DNA of 64,000 nucleotides, from the NCBI RefSeq assembly GCF_051903075.1, contig NZ_CP182423.1, positions 1,922,001 to 1,986,000 of the forward strand, in the 5' to 3' direction. A model generated the notes under the pieces. The model had not been told where the DNA came from. It was given only the letters and a program-made list of their open reading frames with translations, and searched no databases. Shown piece after piece: positions 1 to 8,436 of this stretch. The position numbers and the translations under genes are program-made. The first letter of the stretch is position 1. Each line of letters starts with the position of its first letter. The stretch is from Embleya sp051903075 (GTDB lineage: Bacteria > Actinomycetota > Actinomycetes > Streptomycetales > Streptomycetaceae).

Positions 1-61
1 TGGTGCGCGCCGGTACGCTCGCCCGGCGGGGTGGGCAGGGTGTGTATCGGAGGCGATGACG

Positions 62-952
62 ATGGTCGAGCAGGTCGCGGTGGGACTGGTCGGGGCCGGG
101 CCGTGGGCGAGTTCGGTCCACGCGCCGGTGTTCGCGGCCGGTCCGGAGACCCGGCTCGCCGCGGTGTGGGCGCGCCGGCCCGAGGCGGCCGAGACGCTGG
201 CCCGGGCGCACGGGGCCGCGGCGTGCGCGGAGTTCGACGAGTTGTTGGACCGGTGCGAGGCGGTGGTCTTCGCGGTCGCCCCCGAGGCGCAGCCCGCGTT
301 GGCCGAGCGGGCCGCGCGGGCGGGCAAGGCCGTCCTCCTGGAGAAGCCGATCGCGGCCGACCTCGACACCGCGCGCCGGCTGGCCGACGTGATCGGCGAG
401 GCGGGGGTCGGCTCGATGGTCACGCTGAGCGCCCGCTACGCGCCGCGTGTCCGGGAGTTCCTGGCCCATCTGGAGAGCGTCGAGACCCCGTGGCGGGGCG
501 CTCGACTCACGTGCGTCACGGGCGCGTTCCTCGACGGCCCGTTCGCGGCTTCGCCGTGGCGGCAGGCCCGGGGGGCGATTCTCGACGTGGGTCCGCACGC
601 CTTCGACCTGACGAGCGTGGCACTCGGCGAGATCGTGGACGTACGCGCCGAGTCGCCCGGTGCCGGTTGGGCCGCCCTGCAGCTGCGGCACGCCGGCGGC
701 GCGGTGTCCCAGCTGGTGCTGTGTTGCACCGCGCGCGGCGGACACCGGTACGACCTGGAGGTGTTCGGCTCGGCCGAGGCCGTCACGCTCGACCTCGGCG
801 CGGCGATCGAGGCATCCGCCTTCGCGGTGTTGCGGGCCGAGTTCGCGGCGCTGGTCCGCGACGGCGGCGAACACGTGTGCGATGTGCGTCGCGGGTTGTA
901 CCTCCAGGGGATCATCGCCCGCGCCGAGGAACAACTCGCCGCGGCACGCTGA
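62..952 (+). CDS. Gfo/Idh/MocA-family oxidoreductase
   Basis: Predicted NAD(P)-dependent sugar or cyclitol dehydrogenase, cytosolic. The N-terminus has a Rossmann glycine motif (GLVGAGPWA) and, near residue 100, the family's EKP motif (LLEKPIAAD), whose lysine is used in catalysis. A later GAILDVGPHAFD segment fits the substrate domain. At about 296 aa it is slightly short for the family (usually 330-380 aa). Two in-frame ATGs lie at 56 and 62. GGAGG at 49-53 is 2 nt from the first and 8 nt from the second, so I chose 62. The substrate cannot be told from sequence, and no sugar operon adjoins it. Confidence 0.85.
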   Translation: MVEQVAVGLVGAGPWASSVHAPVFAAGPETRLAAVWARRPEAAETLARAHGAAACAEFDELLDRCEAVVFAVAPEAQPALAERAARAGKAVLLEKPIAADLDTARRLADVIGEAGVGSMVTLSARYAPRVREFLAHLESVETPWRGARLTCVTGAFLDGPFAASPWRQARGAILDVGPHAFDLTSVALGEIVDVRAESPGAGWAALQLRHAGGAVSQLVLCCTARGGHRYDLEVFGSAEAVTLDLGAAIEASAFAVLRAEFAALVRDGGEHVCDVRRGLYLQGIIARAEEQLAAAR

Positions 953-1024
953 CGTACGCGCGCCGCGACGTGCTCCGTCGGGGCCGCCCCGCTTCGGGCC
1001 GGCCTCGGCGTGGGCGGGGCGGGA

Positions 1025-1882
1025 TCAGGCCGTCGGCTTGCGGGCGATGCCGCCGGCCATCAGGCGCTGACCGACCGTCAGCGGCTCCTGGACCGGCTCC
1101 TCGGGACGCCACTGCGGCAGGAAGACCACGCCCGGATCGATCGACTCGAAGCCGTCGAAGTAGGCGGTGATCTCCTCCAGGGTGCGGAACCGGCCCGAAC
1201 CCAGGTCGGTAAGCAGCGCCTTCTCCAACGCCAGCGCGTCCGGGCTGGAGGCGCAGAAGTGGGTGAGGAACAGGAAGCTGCCGGCCGGGAGCGCCGCCTT
1301 GTACTCCTCGACGATGCGCTCCGGGCCCTCGTCGTCGTTGAGGTGGTGCACCACGCCGACCAGCATCAGGCCGACCGGCTGGTCGAAGTCGATCAGCGCG
1401 AGCACGTCCGGGTGGTTCAGGATGTCGGCCGGCTCGCGCAGGTCGGCGGTGACCACCGTGGTGTACTCGTTCTCGGCGAGCAGGGCCCGGCCGTGCGCCA
1501 GCACGATCGGGTCCTTGTCCACGTAGACCACGCGGGCCTCGGGCGAGTGCGCCTGGGCCACCTGGTGGGTGTTCTGCACGGTCGGCAGGCCGGACCCCAG
1601 GTCGAGGAACTGACGTATGCCCTGTTCGGCCATGAACCGCACCGCGCGCCCGAGTATCGCCCGGTTGTATCGGGCGACGTCCCCGATCTCCGCGACGATC
1701 GCCAGCGACGCCTCGGCGATCGCGCGGTCGACCGGATAGTTGTCCTTGCCACCGAGCACCGCGTCGTAGACCCGGGCGATGCTGGGCGTCGAGACGTCGA
1801 TGCCGACCGGCCGCCAGCCGTCGTCGGGGCCGTCCGCACCGTCGGCCGAGGGCGTGCCGGTCGCCTGCGCGTCGTCTGTCAT
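1025..1882 (-). CDS. SAM-dependent methyltransferase, DUF574 family
   Basis: Cytosolic class I methyltransferase-like protein of the actinobacterial DUF574 (Methyltransf_19) family. The N-terminal block (GIDVSTPSIARVYDAVLGGKDNY) is the family hallmark. It is followed by the SAM-binding motif FLDLGSGLPT, an acidic ribose-contact segment (VVYVDKDPIV) and a VGVVHHLND segment. Streptomycetes carry many paralogs of unknown substrate, often scattered as single genes, as here. The reading frame stays open upstream to 2092, but ATG 1882 has GGAG six bases before it (complement of 1889-1892) and begins a normal-length 285-aa protein. The stop falls at 1025, convergent with the oxidoreductase. Confidence 0.85.
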   Translation of the reverse strand: MTDDAQATGTPSADGADGPDDGWRPVGIDVSTPSIARVYDAVLGGKDNYPVDRAIAEASLAIVAEIGDVARYNRAILGRAVRFMAEQGIRQFLDLGSGLPTVQNTHQVAQAHSPEARVVYVDKDPIVLAHGRALLAENEYTTVVTADLREPADILNHPDVLALIDFDQPVGLMLVGVVHHLNDDEGPERIVEEYKAALPAGSFLFLTHFCASSPDALALEKALLTDLGSGRFRTLEEITAYFDGFESIDPGVVFLPQWRPEEPVQEPLTVGQRLMAGGIARKPTA

Positions 1883-2109
1883 GAGGGGCTCCGTCCATCG
1901 GGGGAGGAATGCGGGGTTCCTGTTGGCGGTAAGCCTATTGGTGATCTTGCCGTTTCGTTGCCACGAACAAGCACCAACCCGGGGGTCGCGCGGCCCCGAC
2001 GCGGCCGACCAACTCACTTGCGGCGAGCGGCAGTCGGCATGCGGGACCCGCGAACCCCCCTCGACCGGCGCGGAATCCCGGCCGGATCTCATCTCTCATC
2101 CGCGACGGG

Positions 2110-2415
2110 TCACCCGGTACCGCTCCCACCGTCGCCGCCCTCGCTGCCGGCGCCACCGTCGCCGCCGGCATGCCGATCACCGTAGCGGCGCTCGAACTTG
2201 GCGATCTCGCCTTCGGGGTCCACCGGGCGGGCATTGCCGGTGTAGAAGGGATGACTCTTCGAGGAGATCTCCACGTCGATGACCGGATAGGTGTTGCCGT
2301 CGTCCCACTCGATGGTCTGCTCGCTGACCGCGGTGGACTTGGTCAGGAAGGCGTATCCGGCGGAGCGGTCCCGAAAGACCACCGGACCGTAGGCGGGGTG
2401 CTTGTCCTGCTTCAT
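2110..2415 (-). CDS. rpmE2: Ribosomal protein bL31, type B (zinc-independent)
   Basis: Large-subunit ribosomal protein L31 of the C-minus type. The body reads KQDKHPAYGPVVFRD, then WDDGNTYPVIDVEISSKSHPF, and ends with the KFERRYG block. The zinc-binding cysteines of type A L31 are absent. In this class, the C-minus paralog replaces the zinc form under zinc limitation, normally under Zur control. I looked for a Zur palindrome upstream and saw none. GAGGAG lies about 6 nt before the ATG. After KFERRYG the protein has an unusual tail of about 24 residues, nearly all Gly, Ser and Asp, so it is longer than the typical 80-90 aa. Confidence 0.93.
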   Translation of the reverse strand: MKQDKHPAYGPVVFRDRSAGYAFLTKSTAVSEQTIEWDDGNTYPVIDVEISSKSHPFYTGNARPVDPEGEIAKFERRYGDRHAGGDGGAGSEGGDGGSGTG

Positions 2416-3064
2416 GGCTACTCCTCGAAGTGATCGGAGGTGAAGGGTCGGGGTCGGTGGACGAAGCTCCGAACCGGGCCGTTTCCCGATCCGTCACCGC
2501 GCCAACACACGTCACCCCAAACTTCTTCCGGCGACGCCCGAACGCCCAAGCCCAGCGTCACCAACAACCCATCCCCCCGCGAGACCACACACCCATCCAG
2601 CCCAACACACGCCCTGGCGACGGCGCACGCGAGTGGGCAACTCGGGGCCGAGGCACGCCCTGGCGGCGGGGCGCACGGGTTGACGGGGCGAGGCAACTCG
2701 GGGGCGAGGCGACTCGGGGCGAGGCGCACCCTGGCGGCGGGGCGCGCAACCGCTCGGGGGGCGGGTGCGCCTTGGCGGCGGGGCCCGCGGGTTGACGCAA
2801 TCCCTCAAGGGACGGGGCGGCTCGGGGACGAGGCGCACCCGGCGACGGGGCACACGGGTCGACGCAACCGGTCGGGGGGCGGGCGCCTTGGCGGCGGGGC
2901 CCGCGGGTCGACGCAATCCCTCGGGGACAGGGGCTCGGGCTGCGGGGGCGCGAGTCGGCGCGACCCCTCAGTGGGCGGGGGCGCCTTGGCGGCGGGAGCA
3001 CGGGTCGGCGCAACGTGCTCGGGGAGATGGGCGCGGTGGGCGCTGGGCCGCGTGCCCGTCGGCC
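2416..3064. repeat. Gene-free stretch with degenerate GC-rich repeats
   Basis: No credible gene lies here, although several frames stay open because stop codons are rare at this GC. From about 2590 to 3030 the sequence is built from imperfect copies of a G-rich module. The string CGCCTTGGCGGCGGG recurs at 2768, 2884 and 2982. In the first two copies it is followed by CCCGCGGGT(T/C)GACGCAATCCCTC. Variants of GGGTCGACGCAACC and GGCGAGGCGCACC fill the space between. The spacing (116 and 98 bp) is irregular. Nothing marks it as mobile. Confidence 0.6.
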
Positions 3065-3070
3065 GATAAT
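3065..3070 (+). promoter_or_regulatory. Putative -10 box of a leaderless promoter
   Basis: GATAAT followed by six bases and the ATG at 3077 puts the likely transcription start on the start codon. No Shine-Dalgarno precedes the gene. No good -35 box is visible. Confidence 0.55.
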
Positions 3071-3076
3071 GGTGCG

Positions 3077-3868
3077 ATGGATCGTCTCGCGTATTTTCGG
3101 CACGAGGTGCGGGCCTTCGAGGTTGCCGTGCGGCGGGTTCTCGGCGCGGGGGAGGCGCCGTTCGTGCCGTCCTGTCCGGAGTGGACCGTCACCGATCTGG
3201 TCGGCCACCTCGGCGCCGTGCATCGCCTCGTAACGGCGGTGGTGGTGGGCCGGCTCACCGCGATCCCGGAGCACTCCGACGCGTCGGTGTACCACCTGCC
3301 CGACGAGCGCGACGGCTGGCCGATTCCCGGCAGGGCACCCACCCCCGGGCCGCTGCCGGTCGGCCTGGTCGACTGGTTCGCCGACGGCGCGAGCGCGTTG
3401 GCCGCGGCGTTCGCGGACACCCCCGGCGAGACCGCGGTCTGGACCTGGTCCGAGGAGCAGACCGTCGACTTCTGGGTGCGCATGCAGACCATCGAGGCGG
3501 CGGTGCACCGCTGGGACGCCGAGAACGCCCTCGGCCCCGCCGCGCCGATCGCGGCCGAGTCGGCCGTCGACGCGATCCGGCAGAACTTCGAGGTGATGGC
3601 GCCGGCCCGACGGGAGCGGAGGCAGGCCGCGCCGGGAGCCGGGGAACACCTGCGCTTCCGGCGTACGGACGGCCCGGAGGCGTGGTCCGTACGCTTCGAC
3701 GGCGACGTGGTCCACCTCGACGCCCCCGGCACCGCCGACGTCGAACTGGCCGGCACCGCCTCGGACCTGATGTTGTTCCTGTGGCAGCGCATCCCGGCGG
3801 ACCGCCTGACCGCGACCGGCGACCGGGCCGTACTCGACCGCTACTTCACCCTCGTGCCGGCCCTGTAG
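3077..3868 (+). CDS. Mycothiol-dependent maleylpyruvate isomerase family protein
   Basis: Protein of the DinB/MDMPI superfamily. The N-terminal helical bundle carries the family segment PSCPEWTVTDLVGHLGAVHR, in which the histidine is a metal ligand. A second motif, QTIEAAVHRWDAENALG, contributes another His and Glu. A C-terminal beta domain (WSVRFDGDVVHL, then ASDLMLFLWQRIP) matches the MDMPI C-terminal domain. Known members isomerise maleylpyruvate or act in mycothiol-linked thiol chemistry; the substrate here is unknown. At 263 aa the length is typical. The frame is open from 2765, but the ATG at 3077 fits the family start and a leaderless promoter. The last 28 bases overlap the convergent DUF2079 gene. 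Confidence 0.82.
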   Translation: MDRLAYFRHEVRAFEVAVRRVLGAGEAPFVPSCPEWTVTDLVGHLGAVHRLVTAVVVGRLTAIPEHSDASVYHLPDERDGWPIPGRAPTPGPLPVGLVDWFADGASALAAAFADTPGETAVWTWSEEQTVDFWVRMQTIEAAVHRWDAENALGPAAPIAAESAVDAIRQNFEVMAPARRERRQAAPGAGEHLRFRRTDGPEAWSVRFDGDVVHLDAPGTADVELAGTASDLMLFLWQRIPADRLTATGDRAVLDRYFTLVPAL

Positions 3869-5379
3869 GCGCGCACGCCCCCGATGCCGACCGCCGGCGC
3901 CGGCCCCGGTGGATCGCAACGCAGCACCACGAAGCCCAGTTCCGCACCCACCTGTTCGCACCCGGCAAAACGCAACCGGCCGAGATAGGCGTTCTGTTCC
4001 GCCACCGACACCGGAAACCCGGCCGCCCAGGTGTCCGCGACCACCCATCGGGGACGGATCCGCGGATCCGGGAGCAGCGACACCACGTTCCGCGAAGTCA
4101 ATTGCGGCACCAGGTGGTTGGTCGCCGACACCGGCACACCCTCCGGTACCAGGTCGACCATGTGCCGCGCCGCCGCATAACGCGGATCGCCGCGCCAGAA
4201 GGCGGCATGCGGCAGATCGCGGAACGGGAAGTCGCGGACCAGCAGTACCGCCACGAGCAGGCAACCCACCGGCAACACCCGGGCATAGCCCCGGACGACC
4301 CACCGGCGCGCGGCGCGCAACCGCGGCCAGGCGTCGATCAGCGCGAGGAACAGCACCGGCATCAGCGTCGCGCTGTAGTGGAAGTGTGTACCCCAGTGCA
4401 GCGGTACGTCGGACAGGAACCGCCAACCCAGCGTCGGCAGCGCGACCAGCGCCACCGGCGAGCGCAGCGCCGCGCCGCCCGTCACGAGCAACAGCAGCCA
4501 TACCGTATGCAGTTGCTGCTCGACCCGGGCGCCCAGCCCCGGGGTGTCCGCCGGCCCGCCGGTGAACGAATCCCAGTACGGATAACCGCCATCCGGATTC
4601 GCGGCCGGCAACACCACGCCCACCACGAGCGCCGCGACGACCAGTCCGAACACGGCCAGGGCGAACCCGTACCGCACGACCGCCCGATCCGGCTCGGGCG
4701 CCCGCGCCGCGCGATGGACGACCAGCAGGCCGACCACCGCGACCGTCACGCCGAGGTCCTCCTTGACCAGGACCAGCGGCACCGACCAGGCCACCGCCGC
4801 CCGCAGGCGCCCCTCGACCAGCGCCGCGAGCGCGAAGGCGAGCAGCGGCACCGCGAAGGCGACCTCGTGGAAGTCGAAGCGGAGCAGGCTCTGCAGGCCC
4901 CACGACAGGGCGTACGCCACGCCAAGCGCGGTGCCACCGGCAACCCCGCAACGCCGCACCGCGGCCCGGGTCACCGGCAGTACGGACAGCCCGACCAGCA
5001 GGGCCTGCGCGACCAGCAGCGTCTCGGCGGCGGGGAACACCCGGTACACCGGCGCGAGCAGGGCCAGGATCGGATGGAAGTGGTCGCCGAACACGTTGTA
5101 TCCGGCCCCCTTGAGATCGGCCACGGGGGCGCGGCCGTGTGCGTAGGACCGCACCACCTGCTCGAAGATGCCCAGGTCGAATCCGGTGGTCTCCAGCCGG
5201 TGCTGGCGCCGCACCCCGTGCGCCGCGTAGAGCGCGCAGGCGCATCCCGCGAGCAGCCAGGGCAGCGCGCGGGACGCGAGCCGGGCCGGTCCCGCCGGAG
5301 CGCCCCGTTCGGGCCGGCGCGGATCGTGTCGCGCCCGGCCGGGGAGCGGGGGGCCGACGGTGGTCGTGTACTCGCTCAC
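3841..5379 (-). CDS. DUF2079 polytopic membrane protein
   Basis: Integral membrane protein of about 512 aa, recognisable as DUF2079 by FDLGIFEQVVRSYAHG after the first membrane span, GDHFHPILALLAPVYR, and FDFHEVAFAVPLLAFA. Roughly ten hydrophobic segments follow, then a soluble C-terminal part rich in the sequences usual for this family (LVPQLTSRNVVSLLPDP). The architecture resembles GT-C glycosyltransferases that use lipid-linked sugars, but no activity is established. The start is taken as GTG 5379, because upstream codons in frame look like the antisense of the next gene; no strong Shine-Dalgarno is visible. Its 3' end overlaps the convergent gene (3841-3868). Confidence 0.8.
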   Translation of the reverse strand: MSEYTTTVGPPLPGRARHDPRRPERGAPAGPARLASRALPWLLAGCACALYAAHGVRRQHRLETTGFDLGIFEQVVRSYAHGRAPVADLKGAGYNVFGDHFHPILALLAPVYRVFPAAETLLVAQALLVGLSVLPVTRAAVRRCGVAGGTALGVAYALSWGLQSLLRFDFHEVAFAVPLLAFALAALVEGRLRAAVAWSVPLVLVKEDLGVTVAVVGLLVVHRAARAPEPDRAVVRYGFALAVFGLVVAALVVGVVLPAANPDGGYPYWDSFTGGPADTPGLGARVEQQLHTVWLLLLVTGGAALRSPVALVALPTLGWRFLSDVPLHWGTHFHYSATLMPVLFLALIDAWPRLRAARRWVVRGYARVLPVGCLLVAVLLVRDFPFRDLPHAAFWRGDPRYAAARHMVDLVPEGVPVSATNHLVPQLTSRNVVSLLPDPRIRPRWVVADTWAAGFPVSVAEQNAYLGRLRFAGCEQVGAELGFVVLRCDPPGPAPAVGIGGVRAYRAGTRVK

Positions 5380-5524
5380 CCAGCGAAGGCTGGGCAGCGA
5401 ACCCGGCGCGGCGGCGCGGCGACACGGTTTTCGCGCGATTGATCCCCCGACCGGCGGAGTGGCGCTGGGCCGGTCGGGGCGGATGGGCCTGCCGCACGGG
5501 CGGTCGTGGGCGGCCCGTCGCGCG

Positions 5525-6187
5525 CTACTCCGGGTCGTGGTCGGCCCGGTCCCGGTGGGGGCGCGGGCCGGTGGCGCCGCCGGCCGCTCGGGGGAAGGGG
5601 CGCGGGTAGTGGGCACCCAGGTGGAAGCGGTCGGCGAGGGCATCGGCGAAGGCCGCCGCGATGCGGACCTCGCCCGCCGGGTTGGGGTGCAGGCCGTCGG
5701 CGGTGTGGTCGCCCGCGTCGAACTCGGCGTCGGTGCCGGCCACCACGATCGGCGAGTCGGCGGTGTCCAGGTCGGCGGCGATCGCGTCGATGCGCGTGTT
5801 GTAGCCGGCCGCGCGGGCGGCGAACTCCGGGTCGGGGCCCGCATGGTGCGTGGGCAGGACGTGGCCGAGCACGATCCGCAGGTTCGGATTGGCGCGGCGG
5901 GCGTCGGCGATGGAGGCCCGCAGGTCGGCCTCGAAGCGGCCCGGGTCGATCGCCGGCCGACGCAGTTCGTCGACGCCGAGCAGGACCAGCAGATAGTCCG
6001 GCCGATGCTCGGCGACCTCGGCCCGGATGTCGTCGAGGGGGTCGTCGGAGCCGACCAGGTCGAGCCGCACATCGTGGGCGCGCAGATGCCGCCAGAGCCG
6101 ATATCGCCAGGTCCGGGCGCCACCGCCGACGTGTCCGATCGCGTCGCCGGCGATCATCACCGGCACCTCGTGCGTCGCGCCCGACAT
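5525..6187 (-). CDS. SGNH/GDSL-fold protein lacking the catalytic serine
   Basis: The fold is that of a cytosolic GDSL-type esterase. An N-terminal block I (MIAGDAIGHVG, then TWRYRLWRHL) is followed by a block III region (LLVLLGVDEL) and a C-terminal DGLHPNPAG block V with the Asp-His pair. Active relatives read GDS in block I; here codon 16 is GCG (Ala), so the nucleophile is gone. The block III Gly-x-Asn-Asp is also altered (GVDEL). No N-terminal signal is seen. GGGAGG lies 5 nt before the ATG. The tail after residue 195 is Pro/Arg/Asp-rich. Likely a non-hydrolytic or decaying paralog. Confidence 0.75.
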   Translation of the reverse strand: MSGATHEVPVMIAGDAIGHVGGGARTWRYRLWRHLRAHDVRLDLVGSDDPLDDIRAEVAEHRPDYLLVLLGVDELRRPAIDPGRFEADLRASIADARRANPNLRIVLGHVLPTHHAGPDPEFAARAAGYNTRIDAIAADLDTADSPIVVAGTDAEFDAGDHTADGLHPNPAGEVRIAAAFADALADRFHLGAHYPRPFPRAAGGATGPRPHRDRADHDPE

Positions 6188-6312
6188 CGTGGCCTCCCGG
6201 GTCGATCACCGGCCGTGTCCGGGGACGGTTCCCTCCCACACGCTAGGTTGGCCGCCCGCTCGCCGCCCGCCCGGCTACCGCGAACGGGTGGCGGGCACGC
6301 GGCTACCGTGTG

Positions 6313-8391
6313 TCACTCCAGGGCGGCCCGCAGCACCCGGGGCAGCGGTCGGGCGTGCACGATGTCCAGTCGCGACACGGCCCGGGTCAGCACCACGTAC
6401 AGCCGGCCCGCGCCGCGTGCCTCGGCGGCCACGATGGCGGCCGGCTCGACGACCACGACGTGGTCGTATTCCAGGCCCTTGGCCAGCGTGGCGGGCAATA
6501 CGGTCACCCGGACGACGCCGGTCGGGTCCGGTGCGTCGGCGGTGGTCGTGGCGATGCCGGCGGCGGTCAGGGCCGCGCGCAGCGCCTCGGTCCCGGTGTC
6601 GGCGGCGATCACCCCGATCGAGCCCTCGCGGGCGAGCGCGGCGCGTACGGCCACGACCGTGGCGGGTTCCGGGTCGGCGACCTCACGGATGGTCAACTCG
6701 CCGTCCCGGCGCAACGACCGGGCCGCCGGTACGTCCACGTCCAGAGCGGCCAGGAGTCGGTTGGCCAGGTCCACGATCACCGCCGGGACGCGGAAGCCGA
6801 CGGTGAGCGGGGCCACCTCGGCGTCGGGGCGGCCCAGGTGGGCGAGCAGGTCGGGCCAGGTGCGCGCGGCCCAGGGGGTGGTGCCCTGGGCCAGGTCGCC
6901 GAGTACGGTCACCGAGCCGGAGCCGATCCGCCGGGCGAGGGCGCGGCACTGCATCGGAGACAGGTCCTGGGCCTCGTCGACGACGACGTGGCCGTAGGTA
7001 CCGGGCCGCTCGATCAGTCCGGCGACCTCGTCGAGCAGCACCAGGTCGGCGGCCGACCAGCGGGCGCTCTTGGCCGAGCGCGGCGGCCTGGTCCAGCGGA
7101 TGGCGTGCTGCTCGGCGGGGGTCAGCACGCCGTCGGCGGCCCGCGCCAGCGCGTCCGGGTCGGTCAGCACCTCGGCCAACACCTCCTCGGGTGTCGCCTT
7201 CGGCCACGAGCCGTCGACGAAGGCGGCGAGGCCCCTGGCCCGGCCCATCCGGCGCAGCCATTCCCCCGTCGGCGGCCCGGAGTTGCGCTCGGCCTGCAAT
7301 TGCAGCACCCGCACCGCGCGGGCCCGGACCCGCTCCCGGCCGACCTCGTAGGGGGTGTCCTCGGCGCGCACCCGCTCGACGATGCGGGCCAGCTCGTCCA
7401 GCGGGATGCGGCGCCGGTAGGAGCCGTCCGGAATCACCACCGGCGCGGTCGGCGCGCTGACCCGGGCGTACAGCGCGCGGCGCAGCACGATCGCCATGCG
7501 CGCGTCGTGCTTGACCACCTCGGCAGCCGGTTCGTCCCGGGCCCGGATCGCATGCCGGCCGACCTCGTCGTCGATCGTGGCCTGGCGGATCCCGGTCTCG
7601 CCGAGCGCGGGCAACACCTCGGAGATGTAGTGCAGGAACGCCCGGTTGGGTCCGACGATCAGCAGGCCGCCGCGTTGGATGCGCCGGGGGTGGGTGTACA
7701 GAAGAAAGGCCGCACGGTGCAACCCGACGGCGGTCTTGCCGGTGCCGGGTGCGCCCTGGACGCAGATGGACGCGGTCAGCGCCCGGCGGACCAGGTCGTC
7801 CTGTTCGGGCTGGATGGTGGCGACGATGTCGCGCATCGGCCCGACGCGGGGCCGGTTGAGTTCGCCGGCCAAAATCGTGCCGGAAGCGCTCGCGGGATCG
7901 CCGTCACCCGGGTCGGGGCGGGCATCCAGGTGTTCGTCCTCGAAGCTGGTCAGGTCCTCGGCGGCGCCGACGCTACGCGGCGCCCAGCCGAAGCGGCGCC
8001 GAACCGCGACCCCCTGCGGGTCGCGGGCACTCGCGCGGTAGAAGGCCCGCGAGATGGGCGCGCGCCAGTCGACGACCAGCGGCGGGACGGTCGGATCGAT
8101 GCCGATCCGGCGCCGCCCGATGTGGTACCGCCCGCCCCGGTGCTCGCCGGCCGCCCCGGACTCGGCGAAGTCGAGTCGGCCGAAGAACAGCGGCGACTCC
8201 GGGAGTTCGGCCATCTCCCGGGCCCGGCTGCGCAACGTGTAGCCCAGCGCCTCGGCGTCGGCGCCGGACGCCGAGACGTCCTCGCCGGTGACGACGTGTT
8301 CGGCCGCGCCCTCGACCATCGCGGCCAGCACGGCGCGGCAGGTCTCGTGGTGGGAGCGCTCGCTGACGAGTTCGGCATCGAGGGACGTCAT
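6313..8391 (-). CDS. HelD-like superfamily 1 helicase / RNA polymerase-associated ATPase
   Basis: ATP-dependent motor of the UvrD/HelD type. It has a Walker A motif GAPGTGKT at about residues 213-220, Walker B/motif II VVVDEAQDLSP, motif III (VTVLGDLAQGT), motif IV-like (LTVGFRVP) and a C-terminal AKGLEYDHVVVVEP with an RLYVVLTRA motif VI. The N-terminal helical region (ERSHHETCRAVL) and the VDWRAPISRAFYRA segment are typical of HelD proteins, which remove stalled RNA polymerase from DNA. In Streptomyces the relative HelR gives rifampicin tolerance, but no rifamycin-associated element was found upstream. ATG 8391 is preferred over 8409 because TATCCT sits six bases before it. The gene lies 32 bp after a TetR gene. 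Confidence 0.85.
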   Translation of the reverse strand: MTSLDAELVSERSHHETCRAVLAAMVEGAAEHVVTGEDVSASGADAEALGYTLRSRAREMAELPESPLFFGRLDFAESGAAGEHRGGRYHIGRRRIGIDPTVPPLVVDWRAPISRAFYRASARDPQGVAVRRRFGWAPRSVGAAEDLTSFEDEHLDARPDPGDGDPASASGTILAGELNRPRVGPMRDIVATIQPEQDDLVRRALTASICVQGAPGTGKTAVGLHRAAFLLYTHPRRIQRGGLLIVGPNRAFLHYISEVLPALGETGIRQATIDDEVGRHAIRARDEPAAEVVKHDARMAIVLRRALYARVSAPTAPVVIPDGSYRRRIPLDELARIVERVRAEDTPYEVGRERVRARAVRVLQLQAERNSGPPTGEWLRRMGRARGLAAFVDGSWPKATPEEVLAEVLTDPDALARAADGVLTPAEQHAIRWTRPPRSAKSARWSAADLVLLDEVAGLIERPGTYGHVVVDEAQDLSPMQCRALARRIGSGSVTVLGDLAQGTTPWAARTWPDLLAHLGRPDAEVAPLTVGFRVPAVIVDLANRLLAALDVDVPAARSLRRDGELTIREVADPEPATVVAVRAALAREGSIGVIAADTGTEALRAALTAAGIATTTADAPDPTGVVRVTVLPATLAKGLEYDHVVVVEPAAIVAAEARGAGRLYVVLTRAVSRLDIVHARPLPRVLRAALE

Positions 8392-8397
8392 ACACCC

Positions 8398-8403
8398 AGG
8401 ATA
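8398..8403 (-). promoter_or_regulatory. Putative -10 box, leaderless helicase transcript
   Basis: On the minus strand TATCCT, six bases, then the ATG at 8391. The matching -35 region (about 8421-8426) falls inside the palindrome at 8422-8436. Confidence 0.5.
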
Positions 8404-8421
8404 ATGCAACCCGGTTAAATA

Positions 8422-8436
8422 CGTTACTCAGTAACG
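8422..8436. promoter_or_regulatory. Perfect 15-bp palindrome, likely TetR operator
   Basis: CGTTACTCAGTAACG, with arms CGTTACT and AGTAACG around one base. It covers the last codons and stop of the TetR gene and the expected -35 region of the helicase promoter, a good place for the adjacent TetR protein to repress the helicase. Confidence 0.6.

Noticed and set aside
2416..2460. Zur box upstream of the L31 type B gene
   Set aside because: No palindrome resembling the actinobacterial Zur consensus could be found.
2558..5497. 979-codon open frame on the minus strand
   Set aside because: It runs through the repeat block and through two real genes in the wrong frame; Arg/Gly/Ala-rich with no domain. 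A GC-bias artefact.
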